From Zobellella endophytica (GTDB lineage Bacteria > Pseudomonadota > Gammaproteobacteria > Enterobacterales > Aeromonadaceae), in the NCBI RefSeq assembly GCF_003012775.1, contig NZ_PXYG01000002.1:773554-837553 (forward strand): DNA of 64,000 nt, read 5' to 3'. Numbering within the stretch: position 1 is the first letter of the stretch; the number at the start of each line of letters is the position of its first letter. Below are positions 8,732 to 22,359 of the stretch, piece after piece. The notes beneath the pieces are model-generated. The model did no database searches. It was not told where the DNA came from and saw only the letters and a list, made by a program, of their open reading frames with translations. Position numbers and translations under genes: made by a program.

Positions 8732-11700
8732 TCATTCATCGCCGGGCAGGCTGATACGCCCCTGCTCCCGGCCCAGCTCGGTGACCTGCGGCTGCTCCAG
8801 TGGGCCGTTGACCCGATAACGGATACGAGTGAATACATCTACCACAGGGCCCAGCACCTTGGACAGCGCCAGTACATAAAGACCGGTCACCGGGGTGACG
8901 GCGAAGGCGGCCAACACCGGCAGGTTGCCGGTCAGGTGCGGCGTAAATTCAAACTGGTAATCGATCCGCTCCGCCGCCAGGTCCACCTGTCCCCGGCCGC
9001 GCAGATCCCCGGCCGCCCCGTCCAGGGTAAAGTCGTCGCTGCGCAGCACCCCCTCGGTGATCTCGCCACTCACGCCGATGCGATCGAAGTAGAAGCCCTC
9101 TTCAAACACATCGCGGAAATCGAGGCGCAGCCGCCGCAGCACCGACTCCATACTCAGCACCGACAACAGACCGGCGCCCCTGTCGTTCAGTTCGGTGATC
9201 ACGCCGGCGCCGGTCTCGACCGCCAGGGTCCCGTTCAGGCTTTGCCGATCCGGCCGCCAGGGCAAATCGAGCCAGCGCAGCTGGCCTTCCAGGCTGGCAC
9301 TGGTCTCGCTGAACGGGGAACTGCGGCCCAGCCCTTCCCACAGCCGCTGCACCGACGGGGTGCCGCCCTGCCATTCCAGCCGGCTCAGGTTGCCGCTCTG
9401 GTGTTGCAGCCACTGGCCGTGCGCCCTGGCCTGCAGCAGCGGGCCATCCAGCGTCAGCTCGGCCAGCCTGACGCCGTCCGGCTCCGGCTCGAGACGCACC
9501 GCCACTCGCCCCAACGCCAGCTCGTGCCAGCGACAGTCGGCACAGGCAAAGCGCAAGGCCGGTACCTGCGCCGGGTTGATGTGGCGTTCCGGTCCGGACG
9601 ATGGCGTCGTCTCCGCCGCCGGCTCCGGAGCCAGCCACAGCCGGCTGAAGTCGGCCTGCCAGGGCTGCCCGGCGTGCCACCGCAGCTCGCCTTCCGCTTC
9701 TTCGGCCTGCACCCGGATCCGGTGGCCGCCGAACTCGTCGGGACCAAGCGCCAGCCGCAGCTGATGCAGCGGCTGGCGCCACAGGCGAGCGCGGCTGGCC
9801 TGCACCGACACCCGGTAGGTCTCGGGCCAGCGCAGCCGGCGAGGTGCGACCGGCGCCCCGGCGACCGGCGCCCAGCCGGTACCGAGCCAGGCCAGCCAGT
9901 CATCGAGCCGCAAGGTCGTGGTGCGCAGCGCGATGTCCAGCGGCGCCCTGGGCTCCGGGTGCGACGGCTCGCCGGCATCCAGCCACAGCCGCTCTACCCG
10001 GGCCCCATCCGCGCCGAAAGCCAGCCTCGCTTGGCCCCTGATCTCCGGCCCCAGGGTCAGCCCGAGTTCCGCCTGCTGCCGGTTGCCGTCGAGCTGCAGC
10101 CGTGCCGGCAGCGGCTCGGCCGCGCTTTTTTCCAGCGGTGCCGGCAAGCCGCTGGCCAGGCCGGCCAGGGTGCTGTCCGCGGTAAAGCGGTAATCCACCC
10201 CGCCCTCGTCGTCCAGGGTCAGACGAAGCTGCCCGCGCCAGTCGGCCGCTCCGTCCAGGGCCTGCAGGGAAGGCAGTTGCCGCCCCAGGGCCTCGGCCAG
10301 GGCCCGACCACGCATGTCCAGCCTGACCTGGTAACCGCCGCCCTCCGCCTGGCCCTGGTAGTCCAGGGTCAGCGGATGCCCGGCCCAGTCGGCCCGCATG
10401 CCTGCAAACCGGGTCTGGCTGTCGTCGAACAGCAGCCTGCCCGTGACCCCGTCCAGGGGCAGATCCAGGGGGCTGATCCGGACCCGGCTCTGGTCAAAGT
10501 CCACCCGGCCATCGACCCCGACCTTCCCCCCGGCCAGGGGCACATCCAGTGTGAGGCTGCCGCTGAGCGGCCCAGCCACCTGCACCTGGGCCAGGGTCTG
10601 GCCGACCGAATCCGCCAGCGGCGACTGCTGCAGATAACGGGTCACCGCCTGCCCGTCACCGCTTATCCCGGCACTGAGCCGCAGGCTGGCGGCGGCGGTC
10701 AGCGGCACTATGCTGGCCTCGATGGCACTGGCGTCCACCTCCCCCAGCCGGCCTGCCGGGCCCGTCATGGTGAGGCCGTCGTTTTCAAACAGCAGATCCA
10801 GGCTCAGCCCGGTCAGCGGCTGCCAGTGGGGATCAAAGCGGAATTCGGCGTCGCGCAGCGGTACCCGCGCCTGGAAAATGCCCGGCTGCTCCCGATAGGG
10901 AAAGCCGTTCAGCCGGCCATACCAGAGCACTTCGGCATTTTCCGCCTGGCCACCGCCGATAGCGCCCTGCAGATAATCCACCAGGGCGCGGCCCATCAGG
11001 GGTTCGGGGAAATAGACGAACGCCCGTTCCGCCCGGTGCAGATCCACTTGCGCCGAGGCGCTCAGCAGGGGCGACTCCCGCTCCGACCACTGCAGGCTGA
11101 ACCAGCCCTGCAGGGTCACGTCCGCGGTGTCCACCTGCAGTTGCTCGCTCCATAACCGCCAGCCCTGCTCCTGGCGCCGCCAGCGCAGTTCGGTGTTCAG
11201 CCGCCGCATCGGCCAGGGCGCGCGGAACGCCCTGTCGTAAACCCAGTCGGCCGCCTGCTGCTGGCGCAGCCGCAGCTGGCCGCCGGCGGCGGACAGCACG
11301 AAGCGCCCGTCCAGCCCCCGGGTACGGGGGACCCACCGGTAGGCACCGGTGCTCACGTCCTGCAGCTCACCGCTGACCCGCCAGTCGCGACCGTCCGGCA
11401 GGGCGGAAAAGGAGAGATTGGTCAGCTGTCCCCGGGGGGCGATGCCCGACAACTGGCGCGAGGCGTCCGGCCAGTAGTATTCCCCCCACTGGGCCAGCAG
11501 GGCCAGGTCGGTGAAGGTCAGGCGATCCACATAACCGTGCAGCCGATCTTCCCGTCGGTCCAGCTGGAAACGCCAGCTGGGCCAGGGCTCGTCATCCACC
11601 CGGATATCGATCTCCCTGCTGGCCAGTTGCCAGCCGTCCGTGGTCGGCTGCCACTGTACCCGGCCGCCGTCGACCGCCACCTGGTGCTCCTCGCCCCAGC

Positions 11701-12496
11701 GCAGGCGGTTTTCCCCCAGGGTCAGCAGGCCGGCGCTGAGCCGGCCCTGTTGCCACTCCAGCCACAGCTCGAAGGACAGTTCGGCGCCGACCCTGTCGTC
11801 ATCGGGGCGGATACGGCGGATCAGGGCGCCGGCATCGACGCCGTCCGCCTGCAGGTAGACGGCGCCGTCGAGCCGGTCCTGCTCGCCCTCGAAGCGCCCC
11901 TTGAAGGTGAATTGCTGCGCCGCCTCGGGGCCGAAGCCCAGCCGGCCCTGGCCCTGGTGCAGGCCGGGCTCGTTCTGCCAGCGAAGGGCGGGGATCTCGA
12001 GCTCGAGCAGGGCCTGCTCCGGGGTGGTCAGCAGGAAGCGGGCATCCCGCAGGGAAAAGCGGCGGACCCCGGACAGGGCCAGATCGCGCAGGGCGGCCAG
12101 ATCGGCGCGGCCGCCGCTCGCGGCGTCCCGGTCCGCCAGGTCGAGCGGCAGCCGCAGTCCGTCCAGGATCAGTTCATTGAGCACCGGTTGCCACTGGCGC
12201 AGGCTCTGCCACAGATGCAGGTCCACATGAGCCCGTCGCAGGGTCACGGCGGGGCCGTCGGGACGGTGCAGGCTGACCTCGTTCATCACCAGCACCGGAC
12301 CGTAATCCCGCCAGGACAGCCCCAGATGGCCGACCTCCAGGGTCATCCGGTTATCGCTCAGCAGCCGGTCGAACCACTGCTGCTGCCAGTGTGCCAGCCA
12401 GGGGGAGCCGAAGCGCAGCAGGGTCACCAGCAAGGCCAGCACCACCGCGCACGCCGCCAGGCCCAGCCAGGCCCAGCTTAGACTCCGTCTGATCAC
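8732..12496 (-). CDS. yhdP: Large AsmA/TamB-like envelope protein YhdP
   Basis: A 1254-residue member of the YhdP (DUF3971/AsmA-like) family, close to the E. coli length of 1266. It has one N-terminal membrane anchor (about residues 8-28) and a long beta-rich periplasmic body with an AsmA-like C-terminal region. YhdP, TamB and YdbH are implicated in moving phospholipids to the outer membrane. The start is a GTG whose first base overlaps the final G of the rng TAG stop, so it is translationally coupled to rng. Confidence 0.93.
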   Translation of the reverse strand: MIRRSLSWAWLGLAACAVVLALLVTLLRFGSPWLAHWQQQWFDRLLSDNRMTLEVGHLGLSWRDYGPVLVMNEVSLHRPDGPAVTLRRAHVDLHLWQSLRQWQPVLNELILDGLRLPLDLADRDAASGGRADLAALRDLALSGVRRFSLRDARFLLTTPEQALLELEIPALRWQNEPGLHQGQGRLGFGPEAAQQFTFKGRFEGEQDRLDGAVYLQADGVDAGALIRRIRPDDDRVGAELSFELWLEWQQGRLSAGLLTLGENRLRWGEEHQVAVDGGRVQWQPTTDGWQLASREIDIRVDDEPWPSWRFQLDRREDRLHGYVDRLTFTDLALLAQWGEYYWPDASRQLSGIAPRGQLTNLSFSALPDGRDWRVSGELQDVSTGAYRWVPRTRGLDGRFVLSAAGGQLRLRQQQAADWVYDRAFRAPWPMRRLNTELRWRRQEQGWRLWSEQLQVDTADVTLQGWFSLQWSERESPLLSASAQVDLHRAERAFVYFPEPLMGRALVDYLQGAIGGGQAENAEVLWYGRLNGFPYREQPGIFQARVPLRDAEFRFDPHWQPLTGLSLDLLFENDGLTMTGPAGRLGEVDASAIEASIVPLTAAASLRLSAGISGDGQAVTRYLQQSPLADSVGQTLAQVQVAGPLSGSLTLDVPLAGGKVGVDGRVDFDQSRVRISPLDLPLDGVTGRLLFDDSQTRFAGMRADWAGHPLTLDYQGQAEGGGYQVRLDMRGRALAEALGRQLPSLQALDGAADWRGQLRLTLDDEGGVDYRFTADSTLAGLASGLPAPLEKSAAEPLPARLQLDGNRQQAELGLTLGPEIRGQARLAFGADGARVERLWLDAGEPSHPEPRAPLDIALRTTTLRLDDWLAWLGTGWAPVAGAPVAPRRLRWPETYRVSVQASRARLWRQPLHQLRLALGPDEFGGHRIRVQAEEAEGELRWHAGQPWQADFSRLWLAPEPAAETTPSSGPERHINPAQVPALRFACADCRWHELALGRVAVRLEPEPDGVRLAELTLDGPLLQARAHGQWLQHQSGNLSRLEWQGGTPSVQRLWEGLGRSSPFSETSASLEGQLRWLDLPWRPDRQSLNGTLAVETGAGVITELNDRGAGLLSVLSMESVLRRLRLDFRDVFEEGFYFDRIGVSGEITEGVLRSDDFTLDGAAGDLRGRGQVDLAAERIDYQFEFTPHLTGNLPVLAAFAVTPVTGLYVLALSKVLGPVVDVFTRIRYRVNGPLEQPQVTELGREQGRISLPGDE

Positions 12497-13965
12497 TACA
12501 TCATCACCACGTCGAACTGTTCCTGGTTATAAAGGGGCTCGCTGCTCACCTTGACCTGCTTGCCGATAAACACCTCCAGCTCCGCCAGCATGTGGGTTTC
12601 GTCCTCCTGCAGGGCGCTGGCCACGGCGCTGGAGGCGTAAACCACGAACTTGTCGGCATCGTAGGCCTTGTTGACCCGGGTGATCTCGCGCAGTATCTCG
12701 TAGCTGACGGTTTCCACCGTCTTGACCCGGCCCCGGCCATGGCACTCGGGGCATTCGCCGCACAGCACGTGTTCCAAACTTTCCCGGGTGCGCTTGCGGG
12801 TCATCTCCACCAGCCCGAGTTGGGAGAAACCGTTGACGTTGGTCTTGGCCCTGTCCTTGGACAGCGCCAGCTCCAGGCTGTGCAGCACCCGGCGCTTGTG
12901 GTCCTCGTCGTACATGTCGATGAAATCGATGATGATGATGCCGCCCAGGTTGCGCAGCCGCAGCTGGCGGGCGATGGATTGGGTGGCCTCGATATTGGTG
13001 TTGAAGATGGTCTCTTCCAGGTTGCGGTGGCCGACGAAGGCGCCGGTGTTGATGTCCACCGTGGTCATGGCCTCGGTCTGATCGATGATCAGGTAGCCGC
13101 CGGACTTGAGCTCCACCTTGCGATCCAGCGCGCGCTGGATCTCGTTCTCCACGTCGTAGAGATCGAAGATCGGCGACTCGCCCTGGTAATATTCGATTTT
13201 GCCCGCCAGCTCGGGTACGAACTCGTCGACGAAGGCCCTGAGGGTCTCGCAGGTACTGCGGGAATCGACCCGGATCCGGTCCAGCTCGGCGCCGACGAAG
13301 TCGCGCACGATGCGAAACGCCAGCCCCAGATCTTCGTACAGCATGGAGCAGGACGGGTACTTGCCGCGCCGCTCCAGGATCTTGCGCCACAGCCGCTTGA
13401 GGAAGGCCGCGTCCTGGGCCAGCTCCGACTCGCCGATGCCCTCGGCGGCGGTACGGATGATAAAGCCGCCGAGGTCGTCGACGTAGCTGGCCGCCAATGC
13501 CTTGAGCCGCTCCCGCTCCTGCTCCGAGTCGATGCGCTGGGACACCCCCACGTAGGCGCTGCCCGGCATGAACACCAGGTAGCGGGAGGGCAGGGTGATG
13601 TCGGTGGTCAGGCGGGCGCCCTTGGTTCCGAGCGGGTCCTTTACCACCTGCACCATGATGTCCTGCCCCTGGCGTACCAGCTCGGCGATGTTGCCGGCCT
13701 GGAAGTGTTCCTGTTCCTTGGTATCCACGCATTCGGTGTGGGGCACGATGTCGGAAGCATGCAGGAAGGCCGCCCGTTCACCGCCGATATCGACGAAGGC
13801 CGCCTGCATGCCGGGCAACACCCGGCTGACCTTACCCTTGTAGATGTTGCCGACGATGCCGCGCCGGGCCTGGCGCTCTACGTGCACTTCCTGCAGGATA
13901 CCGTTTTCCACCAGCGCCACCCGGGTTTCCGCGGGGGTCATATTGATAATCAGTTCTGCGGACAT
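12496..13965 (-). CDS. rng: Ribonuclease G
   Basis: A 489-residue RNase E/G family endoribonuclease with the length of E. coli RNase G (CafA), which matures the 5' end of 16S rRNA and turns over some mRNAs. It has an N-terminal S1 domain (about 35-125), a catalytic DNase I-like region with the acidic IIIIDFIDM motif, and a zinc-link pair CGECPECHGRG. The start at 13965 (MSAELIINM) follows a GGAG site. It lies between maf and yhdP, as in other gammaproteobacteria. Confidence 0.96.
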   Translation of the reverse strand: MSAELIINMTPAETRVALVENGILQEVHVERQARRGIVGNIYKGKVSRVLPGMQAAFVDIGGERAAFLHASDIVPHTECVDTKEQEHFQAGNIAELVRQGQDIMVQVVKDPLGTKGARLTTDITLPSRYLVFMPGSAYVGVSQRIDSEQERERLKALAASYVDDLGGFIIRTAAEGIGESELAQDAAFLKRLWRKILERRGKYPSCSMLYEDLGLAFRIVRDFVGAELDRIRVDSRSTCETLRAFVDEFVPELAGKIEYYQGESPIFDLYDVENEIQRALDRKVELKSGGYLIIDQTEAMTTVDINTGAFVGHRNLEETIFNTNIEATQSIARQLRLRNLGGIIIIDFIDMYDEDHKRRVLHSLELALSKDRAKTNVNGFSQLGLVEMTRKRTRESLEHVLCGECPECHGRGRVKTVETVSYEILREITRVNKAYDADKFVVYASSAVASALQEDETHMLAELEVFIGKQVKVSSEPLYNQEQFDVVMM

Positions 13966-14035
13966 GCTTGCTCCGGCCATCAGGATGTGAAGAATACCGT
14001 TAACCTACCACAGAATGGCGGCGGAAAACGCCTGC

Positions 14036-14611
14036 TCAACGCGGCAAAATCCCCGCCCGCTGCAACAGCGCCTCGGTTTCCACCAGTGGCAGCCCGACCA
14101 CGGCGCTGTAACTGCCGTCGATACGCGACACGAAGCGCCCGCCCAACCCCTGGATACCGTAACCGCCGGCCTTGTCCGCCGGTTCGCCGCTGGCCCAGTA
14201 ACGTGCCTTGTCGCTGGCGCTGAGCGCGCGGAAGGTCACTTCGGTGGTCACCAGGGTCAGCTCGCAACCGCCCCGGTGCGCCAGCGCCATGGCAGTCATC
14301 ACCAGGTGGCTGCGTCCCGACAGCCGGCTCAGCATGGCCAGGCCGTCGGCCCGGTCGACCGGCTTTTCCAGCACCTCGCCGTCCACCACCACTATGGTGT
14401 CGCCGGCCAGCACCGGCAGCGGCCGGGGCGCCATGGCGCGGCCGGCCAGGGCCTTGTCCCGGGCCAGCCGGCGCACGTAGTCGGCGGCCGCCTCGTGGGG
14501 AGCGCGGCGTTCCTCCACTTGGGGCAGCACCAGCTCGAACGGCAGTTCCAGCTGGGCCAGCAGTTCCCGGCGGCGCGGGGAGGCGGAGGCGAGATAGAGC
14601 ACGGGGGACAT
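14036..14611 (-). CDS. maf: Maf-family nucleoside triphosphate pyrophosphatase (YhdE type)
   Basis: A 191-residue Maf protein. The N-terminal signature is [13 protein letters not shown] and the catalytic acidic loop is LAGDTIVV. The YhdE subgroup hydrolyses dTTP and UTP and is thought to clear modified nucleotides. It starts eight bases after the mreD stop, with GAGG as ribosome site, so it belongs to the mre operon. Length and order match the E. coli mreD-yhdE-rng arrangement. Confidence 0.94.
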   Translation of the reverse strand: MSPVLYLASASPRRRELLAQLELPFELVLPQVEERRAPHEAAADYVRRLARDKALAGRAMAPRPLPVLAGDTIVVVDGEVLEKPVDRADGLAMLSRLSGRSHLVMTAMALAHRGGCELTLVTTEVTFRALSASDKARYWASGEPADKAGGYGIQGLGGRFVSRIDGSYSAVVGLPLVETEALLQRAGILPR

Positions 14612-14619
14612 GGGCGACC

Positions 14620-15108
14620 TCAGGACAAGGCGAACTGCCGGCGGCACTTGCGCAGCAGCAGGAAGATCCAGGGCCAGAACACCATGCTGCTGACGATGGA
14701 CCAGAAGTAGTGGTAATCGAGCTGGATATTGCTGTTGAGGTAGGCAGCCCAGAAAATCAGCAGCTTGTTGAGCATCGCCAGGGCGCCGACCACGAAGGCC
14801 TGCTGCCAGACCGAATAGTTGCGCATGCGCTGGAACTGGGACGCGGCCAGATACACCGGGATCACCAGCGCCAGCGCATGCACCCCCAGCACGGAGCCGA
14901 GCAGCAGATCCAACATCAGGCCGGCCACGAAGGCGGTGCCGACATTGGCCCGGTGCGGCAGGGCGATGCTCCAGTAGATCAGGGTCACCAGCAGCCAGTC
15001 GGGGCGGAAGGCGGCGATCAGCTCGGGCAACGGCAGGATCGACAGGATCAGCGCCAGTAACAGGCTGACCAGGATAACCAGCCGGCCTTTCAGGGAAAAC
15101 GCGGTCAT
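14620..15108 (-). CDS. mreD: Rod shape-determining protein MreD
   Basis: A 162-residue integral membrane protein with about five hydrophobic segments, as in MreD of the elongasome. It starts [16 protein letters not shown] at 15108 and overlaps the mreC stop by ATGA, so it is translationally coupled. It works with MreC and RodA/PBP2 to direct lateral wall synthesis. Confidence 0.94.
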   Translation of the reverse strand: MTAFSLKGRLVILVSLLLALILSILPLPELIAAFRPDWLLVTLIYWSIALPHRANVGTAFVAGLMLDLLLGSVLGVHALALVIPVYLAASQFQRMRNYSVWQQAFVVGALAMLNKLLIFWAAYLNSNIQLDYHYFWSIVSSMVFWPWIFLLLRKCRRQFALS

Positions 15109-15980
15109 GGTTGCGGCTCCGTGGAGGCTGGGACCGGGTCGGCCTCGACTTCCATCCCCCGGGGTTCGAGCCACAGCAGCAGCAGGTAGCGCACCCGGTC
15201 CAGAGCGGCGAACGGCTGCACCCGGATATCGGCGAACGGCTGGCCTTCCTCGTAGCCCACATGGCTGACCCGGCCCACCGGATAGCCTTCGGGAAAGCGG
15301 CCGGCCAGCCCCGAGCTGAGCAGCACGTCCCCTTCCCGGATGTCGGTGTTGCGGGTGATGTTGTGCAACACCAGGCTGTCGAGCTGGCCGCTGCCGCTGG
15401 CGATGGCCCTGATGTCGTTGCGCGCCACCCGCACCGGAATGCCGTGGCTAATGTCGGTGATCAGCAGTACCCGGCTGGTGGTCTTGCCCACCGAGATCAC
15501 CTGGCCGACCACGCCCTGCTCGTTGAGCACCGGCTGGCCTTCGAACACGCCCTGGATGCTGCCCTTGTCGAGCACCACCTGCTGGGAGAAGGGATCCGTG
15601 TCCACCGACATGATCTCCCCCACCATGCGGCGGGTATCGTAACGCACCGGGGATCCCAGCAGATCACGCAGCCGCTGGTTCTCCTGCTCCAGGTGGCGCA
15701 GGCGCAGCAGATCGTCCCGCAGCAGGAACAGCTCCTGCTCCATCCGCTCCGCCTGCGTCAGCAGCGACTTGCGCGACATCAGCTGGGTGGAGGCGGAGTC
15801 GAGCAGCACCCGGGGGCTATTGGCCATGTATTGCAGCGGACTGACCAGGGAATTCAGATAGACCTTGGCCTCGGTAAAACTGTGGTAGCGGCTGTCGGCG
15901 ACAATAATAGCCAGCGACGCCACCACCGCCAGCACCAGCCGGATTGACAAGGAAGGCCCGCGGCCGAAAATCGGTTTCAT
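15105..15980 (-). CDS. mreC: Rod shape-determining protein MreC
   Basis: A 291-residue bitopic protein: a short cytoplasmic N-terminus ([10 protein letters not shown]), one membrane helix (about 13-30), a coiled coil (about 65-108), then the periplasmic beta domain that contacts PBP2. I chose 15980 because it aligns with the conserved E. coli start. An upstream in-frame ATG at 15992 adds four residues, and neither has a clear ribosome site. It follows mreB by 36 bases. Confidence 0.94.
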   Translation of the reverse strand: MKPIFGRGPSLSIRLVLAVVASLAIIVADSRYHSFTEAKVYLNSLVSPLQYMANSPRVLLDSASTQLMSRKSLLTQAERMEQELFLLRDDLLRLRHLEQENQRLRDLLGSPVRYDTRRMVGEIMSVDTDPFSQQVVLDKGSIQGVFEGQPVLNEQGVVGQVISVGKTTSRVLLITDISHGIPVRVARNDIRAIASGSGQLDSLVLHNITRNTDIREGDVLLSSGLAGRFPEGYPVGRVSHVGYEEGQPFADIRVQPFAALDRVRYLLLLWLEPRGMEVEADPVPASTEPQP

Positions 15981-16016
15981 AGGCAAATACACAGGCCGCT
16001 CGAGCCGGCCTTGTCA

Positions 16017-18138
<2,122 letters not shown>

Positions 18139-18144
<6 letters not shown>

Positions 18145-20052
18145 CAGTTCGAAGCGCTCCGGGCGGGAAAAGTAGTACCCCTGCCCCGCGTAGATGCCCA
18201 GCTGGTGCAGGCACTCCCATTCCGCCTCGGTTTCCACCCCCACGGCGATCACCCGGGTCTGGGTGCCGACGCAGTTGCCGCTCAGGCTGCGCACCGCCAT
18301 CTGGTTAACCGGCTTGTGATCGATCTCCCGCACCAGGCTGGGATGCAGCTTCAGGTAGTCCAGATCATAGTCCTTGATGTACTGGGTGCTGACCACGTCC
18401 TGGCCCGCATGATCCACCGCCAGCCGGCAGCCCAGCGCCTTGAGCGCACGCAGCGGCTGCACCAGCGCCTGGAAATGGCGGCTGACCTGGGCTTCGGACA
18501 GCTCGATCACCAGTTCGGAAAGCTGCGCCTTGGGCAGTTGGAGCAGTTCGAAGATCAGCCAGCGGTGAAAACCGCGGTTGAGCAGGCTGGCCGCCGACAG
18601 GTTGATGGCCAGCGGGGCCTGCCGGCCCCCTTCCTGCAGCAGAGTCAGGCAATGCAGCATGATGGCCCGATCCAGTTCCTGCAGCAGGCCGCACTTTTCC
18701 GCCATGGGAATGAAGTGCCCGGCCGACAGCTCCCGCCCCTGCTCGTCCCGGATCCGGGCGAGCAGCTCGTACATCACCGGCGGCCGCTGTTCCCCGGTGT
18801 AAATGCCCTGGCGATCGAGCATCACCAGGTCTTTCTCCAGTAGCCGGCCGAGCAGGGTGCGCCAGCGCACCGTGCCCTTGCCGCTGCTCTCTTCGGTGAC
18901 CCCCTTGTAATACATGAAGTAGCCCTCGCCGCCCTGCAGGGCGGCGCTGCGCAGGGCCAGCTCCGCCTCTTCCTGCACCTGGGACAGGGGCTCTCCGAAG
19001 CGGAAGCAGACCCCGCCGATAAAGATCGACGGCTCCCGGATCTCGTCGGGCCAGTGCAGCCGCTGCAGTAGCTTCATCACCTGCCGGGCCGCCTCCAGGG
19101 CTTCGCTTTCCACCTGATTGGGAAACAGCAGGGCGAAGATGTTGCCCGTGTACCTGGCCTGCAGGGAGCCGGGATAACGGCGGATCAGGTGACCCAGGTA
19201 GACCGAGGCCGACGACAGCAGCTCGTCGCCGCGTTCATAGCCCAGGTTGTAGTTGATGTATTCCAGATCCTGTAATTCCACCAGCAGCAGGGCGCCGGAG
19301 TGGCTGGACGGATCGTTGAGCGCCGCCTCCAGCCGGTTGTCGAAGAACACCCGGTTGCCGATGCGGATCTTCTTGTCAACGAACACGTTGGCACGGATAA
19401 AGGTGTCGAAACGGCTGCGTTCCTTGCGGGCATCCTTGAGCTCGAGCAGCAGCTTGTCCAGCGCCTGACTGGCGTGGTGCGGCCATTCTTCCCGGGGATT
19501 GTGCTGCAGCATGTTGAGCTTGCCGTCGAGGATCAGCTGACCGCGCAAGTCGAGCCACTCGGCTCCCCTCAACTGCTGGCGGAACCAGCGCAAGCTGAAC
19601 AGCAGCCCCACGAACACCAGCAGTATGGCGGCGGTCAGCCCGGATACCGCCGCCAGCGAGTGGTCGATATCGTAGAAGGGTGGGCGCAGCACCAAGCGCA
19701 CCGCCAGCCCCTGGTGGGCCGGCAGATCCCGCCGGTATTCGAGCGCCAGCTCACTGGCAGACAACCGGGTCTCGGCCTGGTAGCTGTACAGGTTCCGCTC
19801 CCCTTGGAGTACCGTGAACTCGACGATATCGTTCACGTCCAGCAAGGCCGGCAGCCAGCGATCAATATTCTGCTGCTGCTCGGCGCCGGGCTGCCAGCCC
19901 TCGTTCACCAGCCGCACCACGGCGTCGACCTGACGCTTCTGATAGGCGATGCCCATCTGGTAAAAGCTGATCCCGGCACCCACCAGCACCAGCAGTACGG
20001 CCGCCAGCACGCACAGGGTGATAGTGGCGATAAACTGGTTGGTAAATTTCAT
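18139..20052 (-). CDS. csrD: RNase E specificity factor CsrD (MshH), degenerate GGDEF/EAL protein
   Basis: A 637-residue membrane protein: two transmembrane helices (about 8-30 and 133-155) flanking a periplasmic domain, a HAMP-like/coiled linker, then degenerate GGDEF (ERGDELL where GGDEF is expected) and degenerate EAL domains. The loss of both signatures is typical of CsrD, which binds CsrB/CsrC RNAs and directs RNase E to them instead of making or cleaving c-di-GMP. A good ribosome site (AGGGA) precedes the start. A CsrB gene is also in the window. In Vibrio the homologue, mshH, is the first gene of the MSHA pilus locus, which is missing here. Confidence 0.93.
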
Positions 20053-20218
20053 CGGTCATCCCTAACAAAACGCCTACGTTGCCGTTCTTTTTCTTGTTCT
20101 TACCCGTTGTTATCGCAGACCCGGGTGTACAGTGACAACAAGACTTTTAGCTCAATCGGTACCCGGTCCGGAAAATTCGCCCCGGGCTGGCCCCTTCTGG
20201 CGCAGTCAGGCGATAAAA

Positions 20219-20240
20219 AAGCCCCTCGATACAGGGGCTT
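20219..20240 (-). terminator. Intrinsic terminator of ssb
   Basis: On minus, AAGCCCCT / AGGGGCTT form a stem around a six-base loop, followed by a T run (the complement is AAAAAA at 20215-20220). It lies about 37 bases past the ssb stop codon. Confidence 0.9.
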
Positions 20241-20276
20241 ATATTTATAATTTACAAAATCGGTCGCAGCTGAATA

Positions 20277-20885
20277 TCAGAACGGAATATCGTCATCGAA
20301 ATCCATCGGCGGCTCGTTGTACACCGGCGGCTGGCTCTGGGGCTTGCTGGCCGGCTGCGGACTCTGCTGGCCGTATTGCGGCTGCCCTTGAGGCTGCCCC
20401 TGGGGCTGACCGCCCTGCTGGCCCCAGTTGCCCTGGCCACCCTGCTGACCCGCGCCATACTGACCACCAGAAGGCTGACCACCGGCGGGCTGGCCGCCCT
20501 GGTTCCAGCCACCCTGGACGGCACCGCCGCCCTGGGGACGGCCGCCCAGCATCTGCATCACACCGCCCATGTCCACCACCACTTCGGTAGTGTAACGATC
20601 CTGGCCGCTCTGATCCTGCCATTTGCGAGTCTGCAGCCGGCCTTCCACATACACCTGTGAGCCCTTGCGCAGGTATTCGCCAGCGATCTCCGCCAGCTTG
20701 CCGAAGAACACCACCCGGTGCCATTCGGTGCGCTCTTTCTGCTCACCACTCTGCTTGTCGCGCCAGGTTTCACTGGTCGCCAGGGTGATGTTGGCCACCG
20801 CATTGCCGTTGGGCATATAGCGCACTTCGGGATCCTGGCCCAGGTGGCCGATCAGGATGACTTTATTGATGCCTCTATTGGCCAT
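20277..20885 (-). CDS. ssb: Single-stranded DNA-binding protein SSB
   Basis: A 202-residue SSB: OB-fold in the first ~110 residues ([19 protein letters not shown]), a long Gly/Gln/Pro-rich linker, and the acidic tip DDDIPF that recruits repair proteins. The ATG at 20885 has a GGAG ribosome site; an in-frame upstream codon would only add six residues. It follows the MFS gene by 14 bases and probably can be read from the same promoter. Confidence 0.96.
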   Translation of the reverse strand: MANRGINKVILIGHLGQDPEVRYMPNGNAVANITLATSETWRDKQSGEQKERTEWHRVVFFGKLAEIAGEYLRKGSQVYVEGRLQTRKWQDQSGQDRYTTEVVVDMGGVMQMLGGRPQGGGAVQGGWNQGGQPAGGQPSGGQYGAGQQGGQGNWGQQGGQPQGQPQGQPQYGQQSPQPASKPQSQPPVYNEPPMDFDDDIPF

Positions 20886-20899
20886 AACTCGCTCCGTAC

Positions 20900-22273
20900 T
20901 CACAGATTGATCAGGCGCCGGGCCTGATCCAGTTCAAAAATTTTCCCGTCCACCTTCAGATAGGCGGCCCCTTCCTCGGGGATGATCAGGGCTTCATGTA
21001 CGCCGGGCAACGCCATCAGCCGCTGCAGCAGCTGCTCCCGCCGATCCTTGCTCTCTATATTAACACCAATGGGCAGGATATGAGACCGCACCTGGCTGAC
21101 ATTCGCCATGCCCGCCGCCAACCAGAACCAGAATGCCATGGCCATGGCCACCAGTAAAAAGACCCCGGCACCACCCAGTTGCTGGAACAGGGCACCGCCC
21201 AGCACGCCGCCGAGGAAGGCGCCGAAAAACTGGCTGGTGGAATAGATGCCCATGGCGGTGCCCTTGGCCCCCGCCGGCGCCAGCATCGACAGGAAGGCCG
21301 GCAGCGAGGCCTCCATGAAATTGAAGGCGGTGAAATAGAGCAGCATGGCCAGGGCCAGCAGCCACAGCTGACCCTGGCCCAGCGCCATCAGCACCAGCGC
21401 CACCATCATCACCAGGATGGAAACCTGGAACAGCAGCTTGTTCATGTTGCGCCGGGCCCCCAGGATCAGCAAGGGGACGATCAGCACGAACGACAGCAGC
21501 AGGGTCGGCAGGTACAGCCACCAGTGCCGATCCGCCGCCAGCCCGGCGTCGAGCAGGGTGAGCGGAAAGGCCACGAACACGGCGGTAAGCGTCAGGTGCA
21601 GCAGCATGATGCCGGCATCGAGACGCAGCAGCTGTTTGTCCTTCAGCAAGCGGCCGAACAGCTCGGGGGCAGCGGTCACGTCGCGGATCTGGCCCTTGCT
21701 GGCCGAGGCCGGCAGCAGGAAACGCACCATCCCCATGCCGGCCAGCGCCAGCAGCGCCGTGGTCCAGAATACCCCGGACAGGCCGAACCAGGCTGCCAGC
21801 AGGGGGCCGGCCACCATGGCCACCGCGAAGGAAATGCCGATGCACACGCCGATAATGGCCATCGCCTTGGTGCGGTGTTCCTCCCGGGTGATGTCGGCGG
21901 CCAGCGCCAGTATGGCGCCAGCGATGGCGCCACTGCCCTGCAGCACCCGGCCGGCGACCACGCCGTACACCGAGTCGGACAGCGCCGCCACCACCGAGCC
22001 CAGGGCAAACAGCGCCAGGCCGCCGTAGATCACCGGCTTGCGGCCGATGCGGTCCGACAGCCAGCCGGCGGGGATCTGCAGCAGCGCCTGGGTCAGGCCG
22101 TAGGCGCCGATGACGATGCCCACCCACAACGGTGAAAAGCCGATCAGATCCTGGCCGTAGAGCGCAAATACCGGCATGATCATAAACAAACCCAGCATCC
22201 GCATGCCGAAAATGCCCGCCAGGGTAAACGAGGCCCGCCGCTCGCGAGGGCTGAAGCCTTGCTCGTCGCTCAT
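20900..22273 (-). CDS. YajR-type major facilitator superfamily transporter
   Basis: A 457-residue protein with 12 predicted membrane helices and a cytoplasmic C-terminal ferredoxin-like (YAM) domain from about residue 390, the arrangement of E. coli YajR. The MFS motif A is visible as [13 protein letters not shown]. The transported substrate is unknown. It lies between ssb and the divergent uvrA, an order kept in several gammaproteobacteria, and its start (AAGGA site) shares the upstream region that carries the SOS box. Confidence 0.88.
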   Translation of the reverse strand: MSDEQGFSPRERRASFTLAGIFGMRMLGLFMIMPVFALYGQDLIGFSPLWVGIVIGAYGLTQALLQIPAGWLSDRIGRKPVIYGGLALFALGSVVAALSDSVYGVVAGRVLQGSGAIAGAILALAADITREEHRTKAMAIIGVCIGISFAVAMVAGPLLAAWFGLSGVFWTTALLALAGMGMVRFLLPASASKGQIRDVTAAPELFGRLLKDKQLLRLDAGIMLLHLTLTAVFVAFPLTLLDAGLAADRHWWLYLPTLLLSFVLIVPLLILGARRNMNKLLFQVSILVMMVALVLMALGQGQLWLLALAMLLYFTAFNFMEASLPAFLSMLAPAGAKGTAMGIYSTSQFFGAFLGGVLGGALFQQLGGAGVFLLVAMAMAFWFWLAAGMANVSQVRSHILPIGVNIESKDRREQLLQRLMALPGVHEALIIPEEGAAYLKVDGKIFELDQARRLINL

Positions 22274-22359
22274 GGATATCCTTCCGCCATCAATTTGCTC
22301 AAAAGGCGGCTAGTTTAGCACGGGGGCACTGTCAAGATTAATCCTTATTGTCCCCTTGG